Shown here: piece after piece, positions 31,794 through 43,692 of the stretch
Numbering within the stretch: the first letter of the stretch is position 1
Layout of the letters: every line of letters begins with the position of its first letter
Origin: Gymnopus androsaceus JB14
Taxonomy: Eukaryota > Basidiomycota > Agaricomycetes > Agaricales > Omphalotaceae
Reading direction: 5' to 3'
Length of the DNA: 64,000 nucleotides
Assembly: GCA_009733575.1 (NCBI GenBank)
Contig: ML769395.1
Coordinates: 41,620 to 105,619, forward strand
Translations under genes and position numbers: made by a program
Notes under the pieces: model-generated
Databases searched by the model: none
What the model saw: only the letters and a program-made list of their open reading frames with translations
What the model was told of the DNA's origin: nothing

Positions 31794-33460
31794 TGCATTG
31801 TCAGCCTTATCCATTAGCATTATTTCCTTGTTTCGGAATGCTCTAGTCAGGGCATGTCTCTCGTTATATCCTCTTTGCATTTACACAACCCTCGCCGGGC
31901 TCACCCGCTCCTTTGTATTCAAGCATTAAATATACACTTTCATCGGTGGGACCAACATCAAAAAACATAATAGATAAAGAAAATGTGCTGTGGGGTGTTT
32001 TGTGCCTGCTCCTATGGCACCGTGTCCACAAATCTTGAAGTATTTACTTGAAGCGGATGTGTTAAGTGTAGCCCGTCCACTCAGTGAGAGTATTAATCTC
32101 ATAGAACGACACTGAATGGCGTATGGTTATCGTTTCCCTTCATTCACAGGTCAGCAGATATGGATTCGTCTCAATACATCGCGAATACAGAACGCGTTCC
32201 CAAGGAACGTGACCGGAGCACGTGCCGTGACGCGCGTGTATTAAACTGCGCCACGTAGCGAAACCTAGCGAAACTTTATTTCGCTCTCTCCAAGTTGTTA
32301 GGGCTGTAAATATGAATTTTGCATTACAAGCCCATGGCTCCATGTAATGCAGAGTGGGTGAGCGAAGTAAATCTGAGTATTCTACATAAGCGCTTTGACC
32401 GGCACGCAGCGTTCCGCTTGCTCGCTTTGGCCGGTCAAAGCAGTTGCGTGCAATTGTGGCTGTGCATGTTTTTCCCGGGCACCTCTCACAATTGGGTGAG
32501 CGAAGCGAACCCCAAAAAAAAGACATGGGAGCGGAATTCTTCTTGAGCTCCGAACCCAACGTCACACTAACTCGGTCACTATCCGACAAATCATACTGGA
32601 GCGCGCCATTTCATCAAAAGGGGACCACGGATATCAAGAAACCTCGAGGGGCTGCTAATTGGGCTACTTCAAGACCTACCCAATGGACCAAAGTTCATTA
32701 CGATAGAAGTTACGGAGCAACTTGGTCCATGTCTGAGCATGGGTAGAATGGACACTTACTCTCACTGCCAAGACTGTAGGGTTTATTCAGGTACATGCAA
32801 GGTACTACATGCCGCCGACCGAGGTTTTTTTTTCCCAGAAATCTACAGTCTTTCATCCGGCTGGAGGAACCGAAGTGACTTCTTATCGTTCTCATGGATC
32901 AGGGATATACATTTTAACGGCCACTGATCATGAATTATCACAGAAGAAGCCAAAGAAGTGAGTCAAAATGGCCTCGAGGCGGAGGTAATAGCGCTTAAGT
33001 GCTGACGGTGGGACTGCTTAGGACTAGTATGGTGAATTCAGTACATATGCTGAGGATGCGCTGATTTCGCATGATCATCGATCGTCCTTCAGCCAAAGAA
33101 GATTGTGTTGTATGTCAGTTTGCTAGACGATGGCAACTCGAGGGGGGAATATACATTTAGTGCCTTTGTCGCACGCAATTTTATGTATGCGCAATTAGCG
33201 CAAGAAATTCAGCATGACTCGGAGCATCGGAGAAGATTGCAGTAGAATTCTATTCCCCTGTAAGTACCGAGGAGATCTGAGTCCCAGCCGGGACCATGCT
33301 CCCCGTCAGCGAAGAGAGATCGATGTGACATACTAATCAGACATGAGAGCCAATTTCCGCGAAAAGCTACATGCATGTACTTTAAAATTATGACATAAAT
33401 GAGTAATTCGAAACCGTTCTATACGACGCAAGCCGAAATCCTTGGGATTGTTAGAGTAGG
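31794..33460. other. Intergenic DNA between the membrane protein gene and DML1
   Basis: About 1.7 kb without a credible gene. It includes the stem-loop at 32392-32441 and two copies of GTGAGCGAAG (near 32358 and 32506). Confidence 0.4.
32392..32441. repeat. 12-bp perfect inverted repeat
   Basis: GCTTTGACCGGC (32392-32403) and GCCGGTCAAAGC (32430-32441), with a 26-bp loop. It could be a core of a small palindromic element. Confidence 0.55.
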
Positions 33461-35586
33461 CTAAAACTCTTCTAGGCTAAACTCTTCCGACTGCAGGGTA
33501 TCGGTAGAGTATCCGTCATGTATTTTCCACAAATCATTGACGAGTTGCTTCATATCGTCGAGATTCTCAATGAGACCTGTCAGAACGCCAGGCTTTCGTC
33601 GATCGACACAAGCCTGAATAAATTTGGCGTAGTCAGCGAACATCCCAGCAGTCCCACTGCAGTTGGCTAGAGTGGTAAACATCGATGCCGACGGAGGCGT
33701 TTTTCCTTTTGTGTTTTGCTGTCTGTAGTCCCAGAGTATCCCTTGGTCATTAAAGATGTCGGGAAAAGAAGAAGGTAAAGGGTAACCCGGTGCGTGTATG
33801 CTGTAGATGGGCCAGAAAAGAAACAGCAGCCAGAATATCAATGCGAGAGGAAGAAGATAAAATTCAGCGCCAACCTCATTGCTAAAGGATCTTTAATCGA
33901 CATCTCAGAATACCATAAATCGTACGCATGAAGCGTAGACGGTAGAAAACCTCGCGTGATGTCCTTTCGAGCATAGTAGGTTGTTGCCTGAGGTCAGTGA
34001 ATGCATCAATAGATGGTATGATGCGGGGAGACAGATGAAAGCTCAAATCTTACCAAAGCATCCTGAGGGACAGAAAAATTGTATAACTGTTGCCAGAATG
34101 TTTGTGGCGTAGAGTCGGCAGCCACTGGGAAGACTCCACTCAACTGGCTGAACCGATGGGGCCCGTAGAAGTTCAGCTGGTTGGAGAAGCTTGAGATGTC
34201 CTCTTGCCTTACTTTCAAGCTAAAGGAAATCGATCTCAGTGGCTTCCAAATAGATCAAAATATGAGTTGCATTTTTTACCGAAGCGGTGATGTTGAATTC
34301 TCGATATGCGCTGAAATTATTGATGATGTGTGGTAGTTGCTGCCCTAGTAAGTATATGGTGAAATCAGCTGTATGTAAGGCGGGGAAGCTCCTGTGAAAC
34401 AAACATCGAAGTTAAGATTCAAATCCAATTCTTTCCGAGACCATGTTTTCGGGGATAGTATGGGAATGGCCAAAATAGACAAATTGTCCAGTTCCCGAAG
34501 ATAGACAGCATCGTTGACAACTTTTCTAAAGTGAATAGTCTAAAACATAGCATATTAACGACAGGCGCGAGCAGACAGATGAGAAAAACATCAAACATTT
34601 TCGAGATTGGTATTGCGTGGTACGGCATCCCCCATCAGCGGGAAAGACAAACAGGGTGCTCTCGACAGTTCGTCATAAAATGCCATGAGAAACGAGTACG
34701 AGAACGCTCCAAAAGTTGAGGTGTCATTCATTAATTGTAGGCCCTTGGCGCGCGGCACTTTATTATAATGTTCCTGGCTCGAAACACTGGCGAACGTACC
34801 TGGAATGAACTACACTCTTCTATGAACAAGCGAACAGAACCTTCCATCAGCTCTGTCTCCTATTTGGCGTATGCATTGAGCACATAGACGTTGAAAGAGA
34901 AGACGCGCCATTACATACGTCGTTGAAGCGTTTGAACGTCTCTTGACCAAGGGCCCAATCCCCCTCTGTAGTCTGCCACTCTGGCACATCAGGAAGCATT
35001 TGAGCCGTCCGCGGGATGTAGAACACGCGGTTAAAGTCAGACCAATATCGAACAGGGTTCGCATCTGCTAAAGGTATCCCGTTATCGTCCTGACCAGCTT
35101 CCAGATGGGTTTGGTAAATGTGAGGTTCAATAGGTTCATGTTCATGTTCCGAAATTTTTCCCTGCCTTTAGAAGGATTGGTCAATGTTATTCAAGTATGT
35201 AGAGCCTGGGTTGACCATAATTGCGAATCTTTAATATCGTTTTCGGAGAACATGCTCGTTTTAGCAAAAGTACCAAAGTTTGCTGTCGTTCTTCGTTAAT
35301 CCCGAAGCATAATAAAGAGGATTGAACACACATTTCCGATCGAAGGATATCAGTCTGGGGCAGTAAGTGGGATCTCCCTATGAATTTTGCGTAATCCCAG
35401 ATCAGCAGTGATAATAATAGTAAAAAAAACCTTCGAAGTTTCTCCCTCTCTGAAAGATGTATCGTGAACTACAAGTGCCTCTTCTTCATCCTCTGCGTAT
35501 GTAAAGTAGCTTTCTTGTGTATTCCAGAAGTGGGTGCCAACATAGTTGGCCAGATTTCCAGCTTGAACATAGAGTATTTCTCGCAT
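33461..35586 (-). CDS. DML1: DML1/Misato-type tubulin-like protein
   Basis: Cytosolic/mitochondrial tubulin-like protein involved in mitochondrial DNA inheritance and morphology (known for yeast DML1 and fly Misato). The N-terminus is diagnostic: [20 protein letters not shown] followed by [10 protein letters not shown], then [12 protein letters not shown]. Further exons read [25 protein letters not shown], the [20 protein letters not shown] block, [36 protein letters not shown], and [19 protein letters not shown]. The last exon is 33841-33461 region, ending EEFSLEEF. About ten exons with introns of 45-75 bp; every join I tested is in frame, so the gene appears intact, unlike several neighbours. 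It is tandem with the WOPR gene. The intron near 35190-35230 has a weak donor and is the least certain. Confidence 0.9.
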
Positions 35587-35952
35587 ATTGCGCCACCTCC
35601 GTCGAGAAAATTCTGTAGAGTCGTCAGATCCGAGGTCCAATTCTGCTGTTGTTCTGGATGCAATTTCAACAGCGATGGTGATGGAAAGAAAAGAAACACA
35701 ACTCCCACGGCCGCTTCATTCAGCGGGCCGGCGGACAGCTTTTCGCGGGACACGCTAGCCGGCGGACGTTATAGCTTACAGTTACAACGGGTGCAGTAGC
35801 GAGAAAGGGTATCTATATCTACATCCAATGGGTACTAGGTATCAAAGTAGTATGTTCGACCAGTAACGGGAATTTTAGGGTGAACTCCAAAGACAAGAAA
35901 GGATGAAGCCGAGATCGACGCGAGATACGACCGAGCTAATCTAGGAAGCAAC

Positions 35953-37070
35953 CTATAGATTAATGCCCAGGCGTCCAAGTGCGCGTCGGTCTTCCGGAGA
36001 AAGAGGGGTGTAAATCTCATGTGCGGAGTTTCCACTGTTATTTCTGGAGAAGCCGGGGTGCTGAGGATATCCTAGCATTGAAAGAGGAGGCAATGAAACC
36101 CTCTGGGGTCGATCTCCGGGAGTTGGTGGAGATAGTGGCGGTGGGAAGGTAGGTGTTGGATAAGAGGTAACTGCGGGTGATATAGCTCGTAGTGGATAGC
36201 CTTCCACAAAGCGTCTCGGTTCTTTTCTGTAATCATAATCCTCCTCCATGGGCAACTCCGGAGAGTCGACTCTCGATGTTAAAGATTTACTATTGACAAA
36301 AATGCCTTCCGGGACACGAATGCGCCGGAGATACTCATAGTTTTCAATGACAGGTAATCGTGTATAATCATTCCCCTAATGTTTCCACTCAGTATTTAAC
36401 ATAGCATGCAGTGAAGAAGATAAACCTACGGAAAAGTATGCAACTATATGCCACTTCCTCGTTTCATTTGTTCCAGGGAGATGTACTAACGCTGAGTACG
36501 TTTGCTTTGTCAAGCCATCGGGTTTTGAAGGACGATCCTTTCGCCTAATCGGAGGAGGGATTTGAGCCGTAGGATCTGATGCCCGGCGAGCACTAAAAAC
36601 ATTGTCTAGCATCGACAAAGATAGATGAATGCAGGGTATTACCGCCTAGCCGCTTTCGCCTCTTTCTCTTCGGGAGTGGTTTCGACCTTTTCTTCATAGA
36701 ATAAGTAGTCACCCCGCATTCGGCTCTGTGACCTAAAGGAATCCTCGTCAAGTTACGATCTAACAAATATCAAAAAGATTTTTTACCATCGACGCCCATC
36801 AGTCCATCTTAAAAGCCCTCCTTCGTCCTCTCCCTCTTCCCAGACGAAAACATTGCCTGTCGAGAGACTTTCTCGCTCGTTAGCAACTAATCTCCGCCTG
36901 ATTAGAGGCAATATCCGAAGTCGAACGGCTTCAAGGACAACATGAGCATCTTGAGCATCGCGAATATCTACGATATCATTCAATGGCAAGATACGGAAAT
37001 CGATCTATGCATAATTACGAAGTGAAGGATGTGTAACGAGTACTTCAGAATCTGTGGCGGTCGGGTACAT
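35953..37070 (-). CDS. WOPR (Gti1/Pac2 family) transcription factor
   Basis: Nuclear DNA-binding protein of a family that governs morphological switching, sporulation and secondary traits in fungi (Wor1, Ryp1, Gti1, Pac2). WOPRa half: IRDAQDAHVVLEAVRLRILP, then VFVWEEGEDEGGLLRWTDGR and RWSQSRMRGDYLFYEEK. The WOPRb half, after a basic linker, reads KPDGLTKQTYSALVHLPG and ETRKWHIVAYFS. The next exon gives NDYTRLPVIENYEYLRRIRV. The C-terminal tail is Pro-rich. Introns are about 50 bp and joins are in frame. The start is uncertain: ATG 37070 with a very short first exon (MYPTATDSE) is my choice because it carries into IDFRILPLND across a plausible intron. Upstream lies a 6.6 kb region without a gene. 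Confidence 0.85.
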
Positions 37071-40000
37071 CGTTAAAAATGCAGCAGGGAGGAAGACTAG
37101 ACTGACAGTTTCGCCGCAACCAATTTATAGGTCCTAGCGAGGACAGTCAAGTCAATTTCGGTGAGTTTACGGACATTCGGAGATCGAAGCAGATATCTAT
37201 ATCTTGATGTGGTGTATTCAAAAAGAAGGTGTTAATTCTTCGATCTCGTAAGAATTCAAAGGGTATTATCACAGTCAGTTTCCGCGCAGATGGATTCGAT
37301 GCACCATGATTACACTCCCATCTTACGGCCTCGAATTGCGCCTAATACACGGGTCCCGTTTGCTCGAAAGTCAATTCCTATTGTGGCTAGATAATCACAG
37401 AAATTGAAACCTGTTTTGGCCTGGGTTCACAGAAGCAGTTATACGAACATAGCATATATTTTAGTCGATTCTCACCGAGTATGATGTTGTTCAGCATCAC
37501 CATCTGGGATTGAGTCGGGACTGAGTGCTATCTAATGTTGGCGGTTGAACTGGTGAAACCTCGGATAACCGATATTTCCCCTGAACGAAATCTGTTCGTC
37601 TGACGTGAACACTCTAAAATATGCATTTCACAAAAAAAGCTATATCGCAAAGGCGGAGACACCGATCAATATGACGATGCACTTGTTTCCAGGCGCGTCA
37701 CAACTGACATTGCTGAGTACATTACCTGCTCAACACCTGCCAAAAAGAGAAGAGCAACGCAAAGGGCTAGGCCCTACCGACTCAAGGTAGCTGGTTAATG
37801 GATTTAATTGATAAGATGGATTTTAGGCTACAAAGCCGTTGCTGCCGAAAGTGATCCAGGAACGAGCAAATCTGCCTATCACCAGTATGAACCAGTATGA
37901 AGAAAACCGTACTCACCGTAAGGTGGTCCCCTGATGTTACTGTAGGCATAAATGGTAGTATTGGCGTTCCTTCAAGTCATATGATGGATGATAATTCGTA
38001 TGACGACTCCTGCATTAGCGTGTAGTCAATCTGGGAGTTCCGAAGCTTTCTGGCAGGCCCTTGTTGTAACTTATGTGAATAGATAAGATTGGAGAATATA
38101 GACAGAAGACCCAGAAAGACCGAGACTCTCGACAGGAGTACTTAGAGAGTGCCAAAAGCTCAGCCATCTCCGAGTAGCACATGAAATCCGACATTTGAAT
38201 CGATGTAGGTTTGAATGCCGTGAGCAGTTGGTTCACAGACTTGAGGGCGGGAACGCCTTATTTTGAATGTCATTGGAATGTTGAGTTACCACCACCTCTT
38301 CAAATACATTCTTTGGACGGCTCCCCGCACCACGTTCGCTCCCGAAGGAAGGACCTAGGAACCAAAAATAGCACAAGGTGGAGGGCAAGGGAATGCTAGC
38401 TGAGCTTCTTCCGGCAATATTAAATTATTACCAGTGGAATCATGCTCCAAAGTCATGGTAAGTCGTTAATGAACTTCAACGGATAACTTCCAACTTCGGA
38501 GATTGTTAAGCGGAAACGATACTTACTCGAATAAGCCTCCGCTTCAAAAAAGCTAAATCGTTCACAGTGACAAACTTGACGCCAGTGGCTAAGCCAAGCT
38601 CAAATGGCACTGAACGAAGAGGAATATCTTCTCAGGAATATCTGGAATATATGTACATAATGTAGGCGCTGCAGTAGGTGAGCGCTTAACTAGAAGACGC
38701 GTTTATTTATTTTTGCGAAATAGGCAATGGCAGGTGCTGACAGTCACTGTTATAGAAAATAAGTACCCTGGAAATGCTGCAGAACAAGTGACAACTTGAA
38801 GGCAGCTTGAAAGTTGAAGCCAGCCGATGAACGAGTCGCATCTGTGTTTGAGTTAAGAGATAAGTATCAAGCCACTGACAGCGGGGCTCCATTACGGAGG
38901 TTGAAGGCACGAACCAGGAAAGAAGCAAACCACAAAAAGATGAACTTTCGAATGGGTAGAAATAAAGTTCAACCAGCAAACGAAAGACCTCTCACTGGCA
39001 CTCGCAAACTGCCCGACTGAGAAAATTCAAAAGATGGTGGCGGACTATATTTGTTCTTACTTACCTAGCGTTGTTGACAGTATGGCCTAAGTTTAGCGAG
39101 ATAGTTCTGCACAGCTATTCTGGGGTCGACTAACTGGCTTCCAAGATCAACCCAAATAATATTTTTAGAGCAGCCTGTCGCTGTACATGTAGGCTAAAAG
39201 TACTTACTCACCTGGTACCACGCCACTTTCTCTCTTAATTTCGAACCCATTCGTCGTTCAAAGAGAGTAAACAAGTACAATTCTGCTGGAATTCCTATAT
39301 CAGTAAATTTTTCTTCCAGCCCAAAAGGAATCCATATAGAGTACTTCAGTTTCGCTTCCGGTGAAGCTAAAAAAAGGTGGAAGCCTAGGAAAAATCTCCC
39401 AATGAAAGAACGAGGTTTTTCTGGAATCCCACTTGAGAGTCTCATGTATTTCCGCCGCTGGTTCGAATGAATACATGTCACTGACGCAATGAAATGGTGA
39501 AGAGCTAGTTGCTAAGTTCTTGTGATGATATCAGTGAGATCAGGTCCAGGGCTCTATCATCATCCTGTTGAATTGAACAAGTTCAAGTTGAGTGAATAAG
39601 AGATAGGCACGGAAGCGCGCTTTGCCGCTCAGTTGGCCCTGTGAGGAAGAAGGTGAGCGGAAGAAGTAGGATTCTAGGGATCCAGGAGGAAGTAGGAAGG
39701 GGCGGGGCGGGGTTACAATAGGCCAAAGAGAGCTGGCAGGGAGTGCTCGGGATTATCGGTATCGAGGTCTCTGGGCAATCCGGAGGGACGAGCGTTGCGA
39801 ATTCAGACTGAATTTAACAGATGGTGGTACCGGTGCCGACTCACTTCTTTTTTACGAATCACTACGCCACCAACTGCTACTCTTCCATTCAGATGTAAAG
39901 CATTTTACAGCGCCGAGTCATAAAAAGTCATCTGAATCAGTGGTGCCATGGTGGCGAAAACGGCATTCACTGTACATGTGGAAAAACGATACTGTTGTTA

Positions 40001-43000
40001 GTGGATATTGACTAGTAGACCAATAGGTTTGGATAACAGATAATCCTCTTCCACCAAGAGAAGGCAAGTTGAGTTCGTAGCCACAGTTGAGTAGTCAGAA
40101 AACAGAGGATTGCCCTTCTTCGAAGGATAATTCACCGAGTCCTGCCAGTATCTTAATGAGGACGCGTTGGCGAAGAGAAAGCACGGCATTCAAAAGACTG
40201 CAATGAGATCACACCAAGCCGCTTCCCGTGTCCAATGAGAGAGAGAGAGGGGGGAGGGGAGCAGCGAATGTCAGTCGTCGAAACTTGAAAGCCGCGGAGA
40301 AAGCACAAAGACGTTGGGTGTAGGGGACGGCCTGGGGACGGCTCAACGTTGAACGAGCCTGATGGAATTGGAGGAATTAGCCGAGGTCTAGATCCCATGC
40401 CCTGCTCAGAACGGAAGGTGTGAGCTGGAAGAATCCGTTGCTAATTCGGCAGAGAGGAACGGTGAACTCACGCGAAGGCGAAGGATGACACAAAAAAAAA
40501 AAAATCAGAACCCCTATCTCGTCCTTTTGGTTAGATTATTGAATGAGTAGATTAAAACATAGGAAACGGCGAACTCACGCAAAGGATACTGAAACCAGTT
40601 AACAAAAGCTTATCGTTTTGCACTCTGGCTATATGAAGCCCATTCGCAGAGCATATGTTCATTCCCGCCGTCATACGTAAAGCGCAATATGAACGTGGCA
40701 CATTCTAGGAAAACGTCTCCTGTATGCTGCTCCGGTGTGTCGCAAACGGTCAATCATCCGTGAGATAGTCTAGAGATGCGTTCGGGAGATGTCGGGAGAT
40801 AGGGAGAGGTCATACAGTGATAAGGGCTGAAATAAGATGAAGGTTCGACTCACTGAAAGGCGTCAAGTTTAATCCGATGAACATTCAATTTCATGTATTT
40901 TAGTCCATGAGCCGAAAATCTATCTATGGTCCTGGAAGTCCAAGCCGGTCTTCGATGAAATAAAGAACTGATGATGAACCGTAAAGTTGCGAAATCATTG
41001 AGCCGGGTGAGACGCTGAACCGCAGATGGAATGGACGACAGCCTCTGTACGCAGAAAATTTGTAGAATAGAGCATAAATGAAGATATTAAAAAACATTTC
41101 AAGGTTGGTTCAAGTTGAAGCAAGATGAAGCATTATTCTCGGCGCTTACTTCTTGGCGCTAATTGTTCATTTGTGACACCTGATGACCACCAGCCACTGC
41201 CAGACAGGCCTGCTCCCCGCATTTACTCTAACTCTACCCTATTTTTCTATTTTATCTTGATGACAGCTGCTCTCTTCCACGAGTGACTGCAGACTTTGAC
41301 AAACGGAATGTTAGAACGGACGTCAGACACCAAGCTGAGTAGTGATCCGCTTCACTGTGCTCTCTTATTATAGTTCAGAATCCATCAAGCCTGCAGATCT
41401 AGATACACTTAATCTCGACATTTTGGCACCTCGTCTAAGACATCAACTTCTTCCCCTATAATGTCTGATTTCTGTGCATCTGTCGGTCGTGATCATGGAG
41501 GTACCGGTGTCAAGGAGGCTTAGCCCTGCTAGCTTGGACTAACTATGTACCTCGGAACGGACTTGTAATTCCAACGACCGTAGATAAGCATTGTCAAAGA
41601 TATCTTAGAGCGGCGAAAGGGTTGTTATTATTTATTTATTTTACAATCTAGTTGCAATTTAGAGCTCTCTCCGTCGGCTTTAAATCGCATGAGGACCTCC
41701 ATTCGAGGTCATTGTGCTCTGGGGGCTTACCTTCCTCTTCCGGGTCTTCCCTCCCTCCCGAGCGTAGCAGCGATTTCGAGGTACTATTTGGAGGTCTGTG
41801 TGTTCGCTACAGTGGAGTTTTCAGTTGTTGAGTGAGTCCTTGCCACTGCGTCTTTCTTCGGTACGGTGCTCAAATAGTTACCTTAGCTCCGTTTGTTGGT
41901 TGTATTGGTCGGTGGTTGGCGGTGGGTTGAACGTGGAGCTGGACTGGGCTCCCTAAAAACATCATCTTCTTACTTCAAAGCATATTTTTATTTCGCGCTA
42001 TATTCTGTTGACGTCAAAAGGTACTTGGCTGACGCTGGAAGCAGCAGTAGTAAGCTCTTAGCTGACAGAACACCCGAATTTGATGCAGAGCTTCTCCCAA
42101 GTTTTTCCATGTTCTTTGTTTGTCACTGTCTATCTTGGTGTTACGCTTTTTTAGGTGTTGAGCATGTTGTCCGGAGACGTGATACTTGGATATTTTCAAT
42201 CTTGCTGTGGGAGGGGGCCTCCGAGTAGATCCGAGCGCTCTATTACCTTCGTCCAAATGAAGCTGAGGAAAAGATGTCATACTTCGACTGTGTTGCTACA
42301 ATTGTCCGTCTTATGGAGTGCTTGCTTACAGGGAGACTGTTGATTCCTTCTGAATAGTCTTTCCCCGTACAAAACCTTCTTTCCGCACAAAAACAAACCT
42401 TCCTCTCCTAGGTTTGTGAGTCTACTCTCTTTGGTTTTTTTTGAGCGGCGAGAAGCAACGATTCATTATCCAAGTTCCGGGATCCTTCAGTGATAAGCCT
42501 ACTTAGGCACTACTTAGGAGGCATGCCAAAATCGCATCTCGTACTACAGCTACATACATACTCTATTTTGAAACACGAGGACTCATGATGCACCGGGACC
42601 CATAGCGAATCGATGGCAATTGTTTTGCACGAAAGGAAAGCCACAGAAATGGCGCACAAGATCCGGAGTCACTCCTTGAGAGGTTGGAAGAAAAGGACCG
42701 GTACTAGCAGCTTGGAGTCTGGGATAGTTGGAGCTGCCGCAGTGTCTCCTTGAGGTATGCAAGAGACAATTTCGTGTTATTGGGCTGAACTGAGCTTGCC
42801 ATTTGGTGACGACATTCGTTAATGGATGGACGCATCATACGGACTTGCAATTTCTGGAGGTACAAAGTCTCAGACAGTGTGGCCTGCACTCGACGTTAGC
42901 ATGCTCGGTAGCGCTACCAGCAGGCACAAGTAATGTTGAGCACTACACTTCGGGGTGGAAGGACACGAGCCTCAGTCTCCGAGGGCGCATAGATATATAA

Positions 43001-43692
43001 ACCTTCCTCTCCACTTGATCTTAACTTGACTCTGGGCTCTTGATTCATTTGCCAGATTTGAATGCGTCTTGATTGGATGTTGAACTCTTCAAACTCTTCA
43101 TTTTCACCCTTCGCCTTTCCTTTCCCAAGTGCTGAATGAACTAGCTGAGTGAATTGGACCATCCGATTTTCTTCCATACAAGTACTGTTCCGCCTGGTCC
43201 ATTGTTCGTACAAATCCTCGGTCGTCCTCGGTGTCTGAGTCTTGCCAAGTCTTACCAAGTCGTCCAATCGTTGTTGGAGGCGATTGTTTATCGTCGGAGA
43301 CGGAATCATTGTCGTCGTTGCAGGAGGACGCAAGCTCGGCCCTCGGAATCCCGTACTCCGGATCGGATAGCCACGTGGAGTGATGTCGATCGCGTTGTAG
43401 TAGTTCAGATCAGCGTGCTTCTTTCAAGCTTCTCTTTCTTTCTTCACCTTCCTTCCTTCTTTCGTTTTTCCAAATCCGAATCCTTATAATCTCGGCTTGT
43501 TCTCCTTCCTTTGAAAGAAAGACTTTCTTTATAAACCAACTTTCTTGAATTGAAAGTCAAAATCTCTGCGAAACCCACATCGAAATCTTGACGCGAATAA
43601 CGAAGCACACTACGAAATAAACGACTTTTACTGGGCTTTTGGAACCCTCGCCTTTATCTCTTGATCGGAATCCACGCTCGCCTAGTGCAGAA
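37071..43692. other. Long gene-poor region between divergent WOPR and kinase genes
   Basis: About 6.6 kb. Open frames are short and lack family motifs; the least bad are minus-strand frames at 39194-39445 and 42914-43309, which I do not call. The last 300 bp before the kinase start contain a C/T-rich tract (43420-43470), a typical fungal promoter feature. GA/G-rich tract at 40233-40262. It may be long 5' leaders, distal regulatory DNA, non-coding RNA or old transposon debris. Confidence 0.5.
43420..43470 (+). promoter_or_regulatory. Pyrimidine-rich tract upstream of the kinase gene
   Basis: A run of mostly C and T (CTTCTTTC.. TTCCTTCCTTCTTTCG) ending about 220 bp before the start codon. CT-rich blocks near transcription starts are common in filamentous fungi and basidiomycetes; the role here is inferred from position only. 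Confidence 0.4.

Noticed and set aside
39194..39445. Minus-strand frame of about 84 codons (PRSFIGRFFLGFHLFLASPE)
   Set aside because: Looks mildly protein-like but is isolated, short and without neighbours that could be further exons.
39451..39470. tRNA T-arm-like GGTTCGAAT
   Set aside because: The surrounding bases do not form the 5-bp T stem, and no anticodon arm or acceptor stem is found around it.
42914..43309. Minus-strand frame of 131 codons upstream of the kinase
   Set aside because: Charged sequence with no family motif, lies in the presumed promoter of the kinase and lacks splice or start support.
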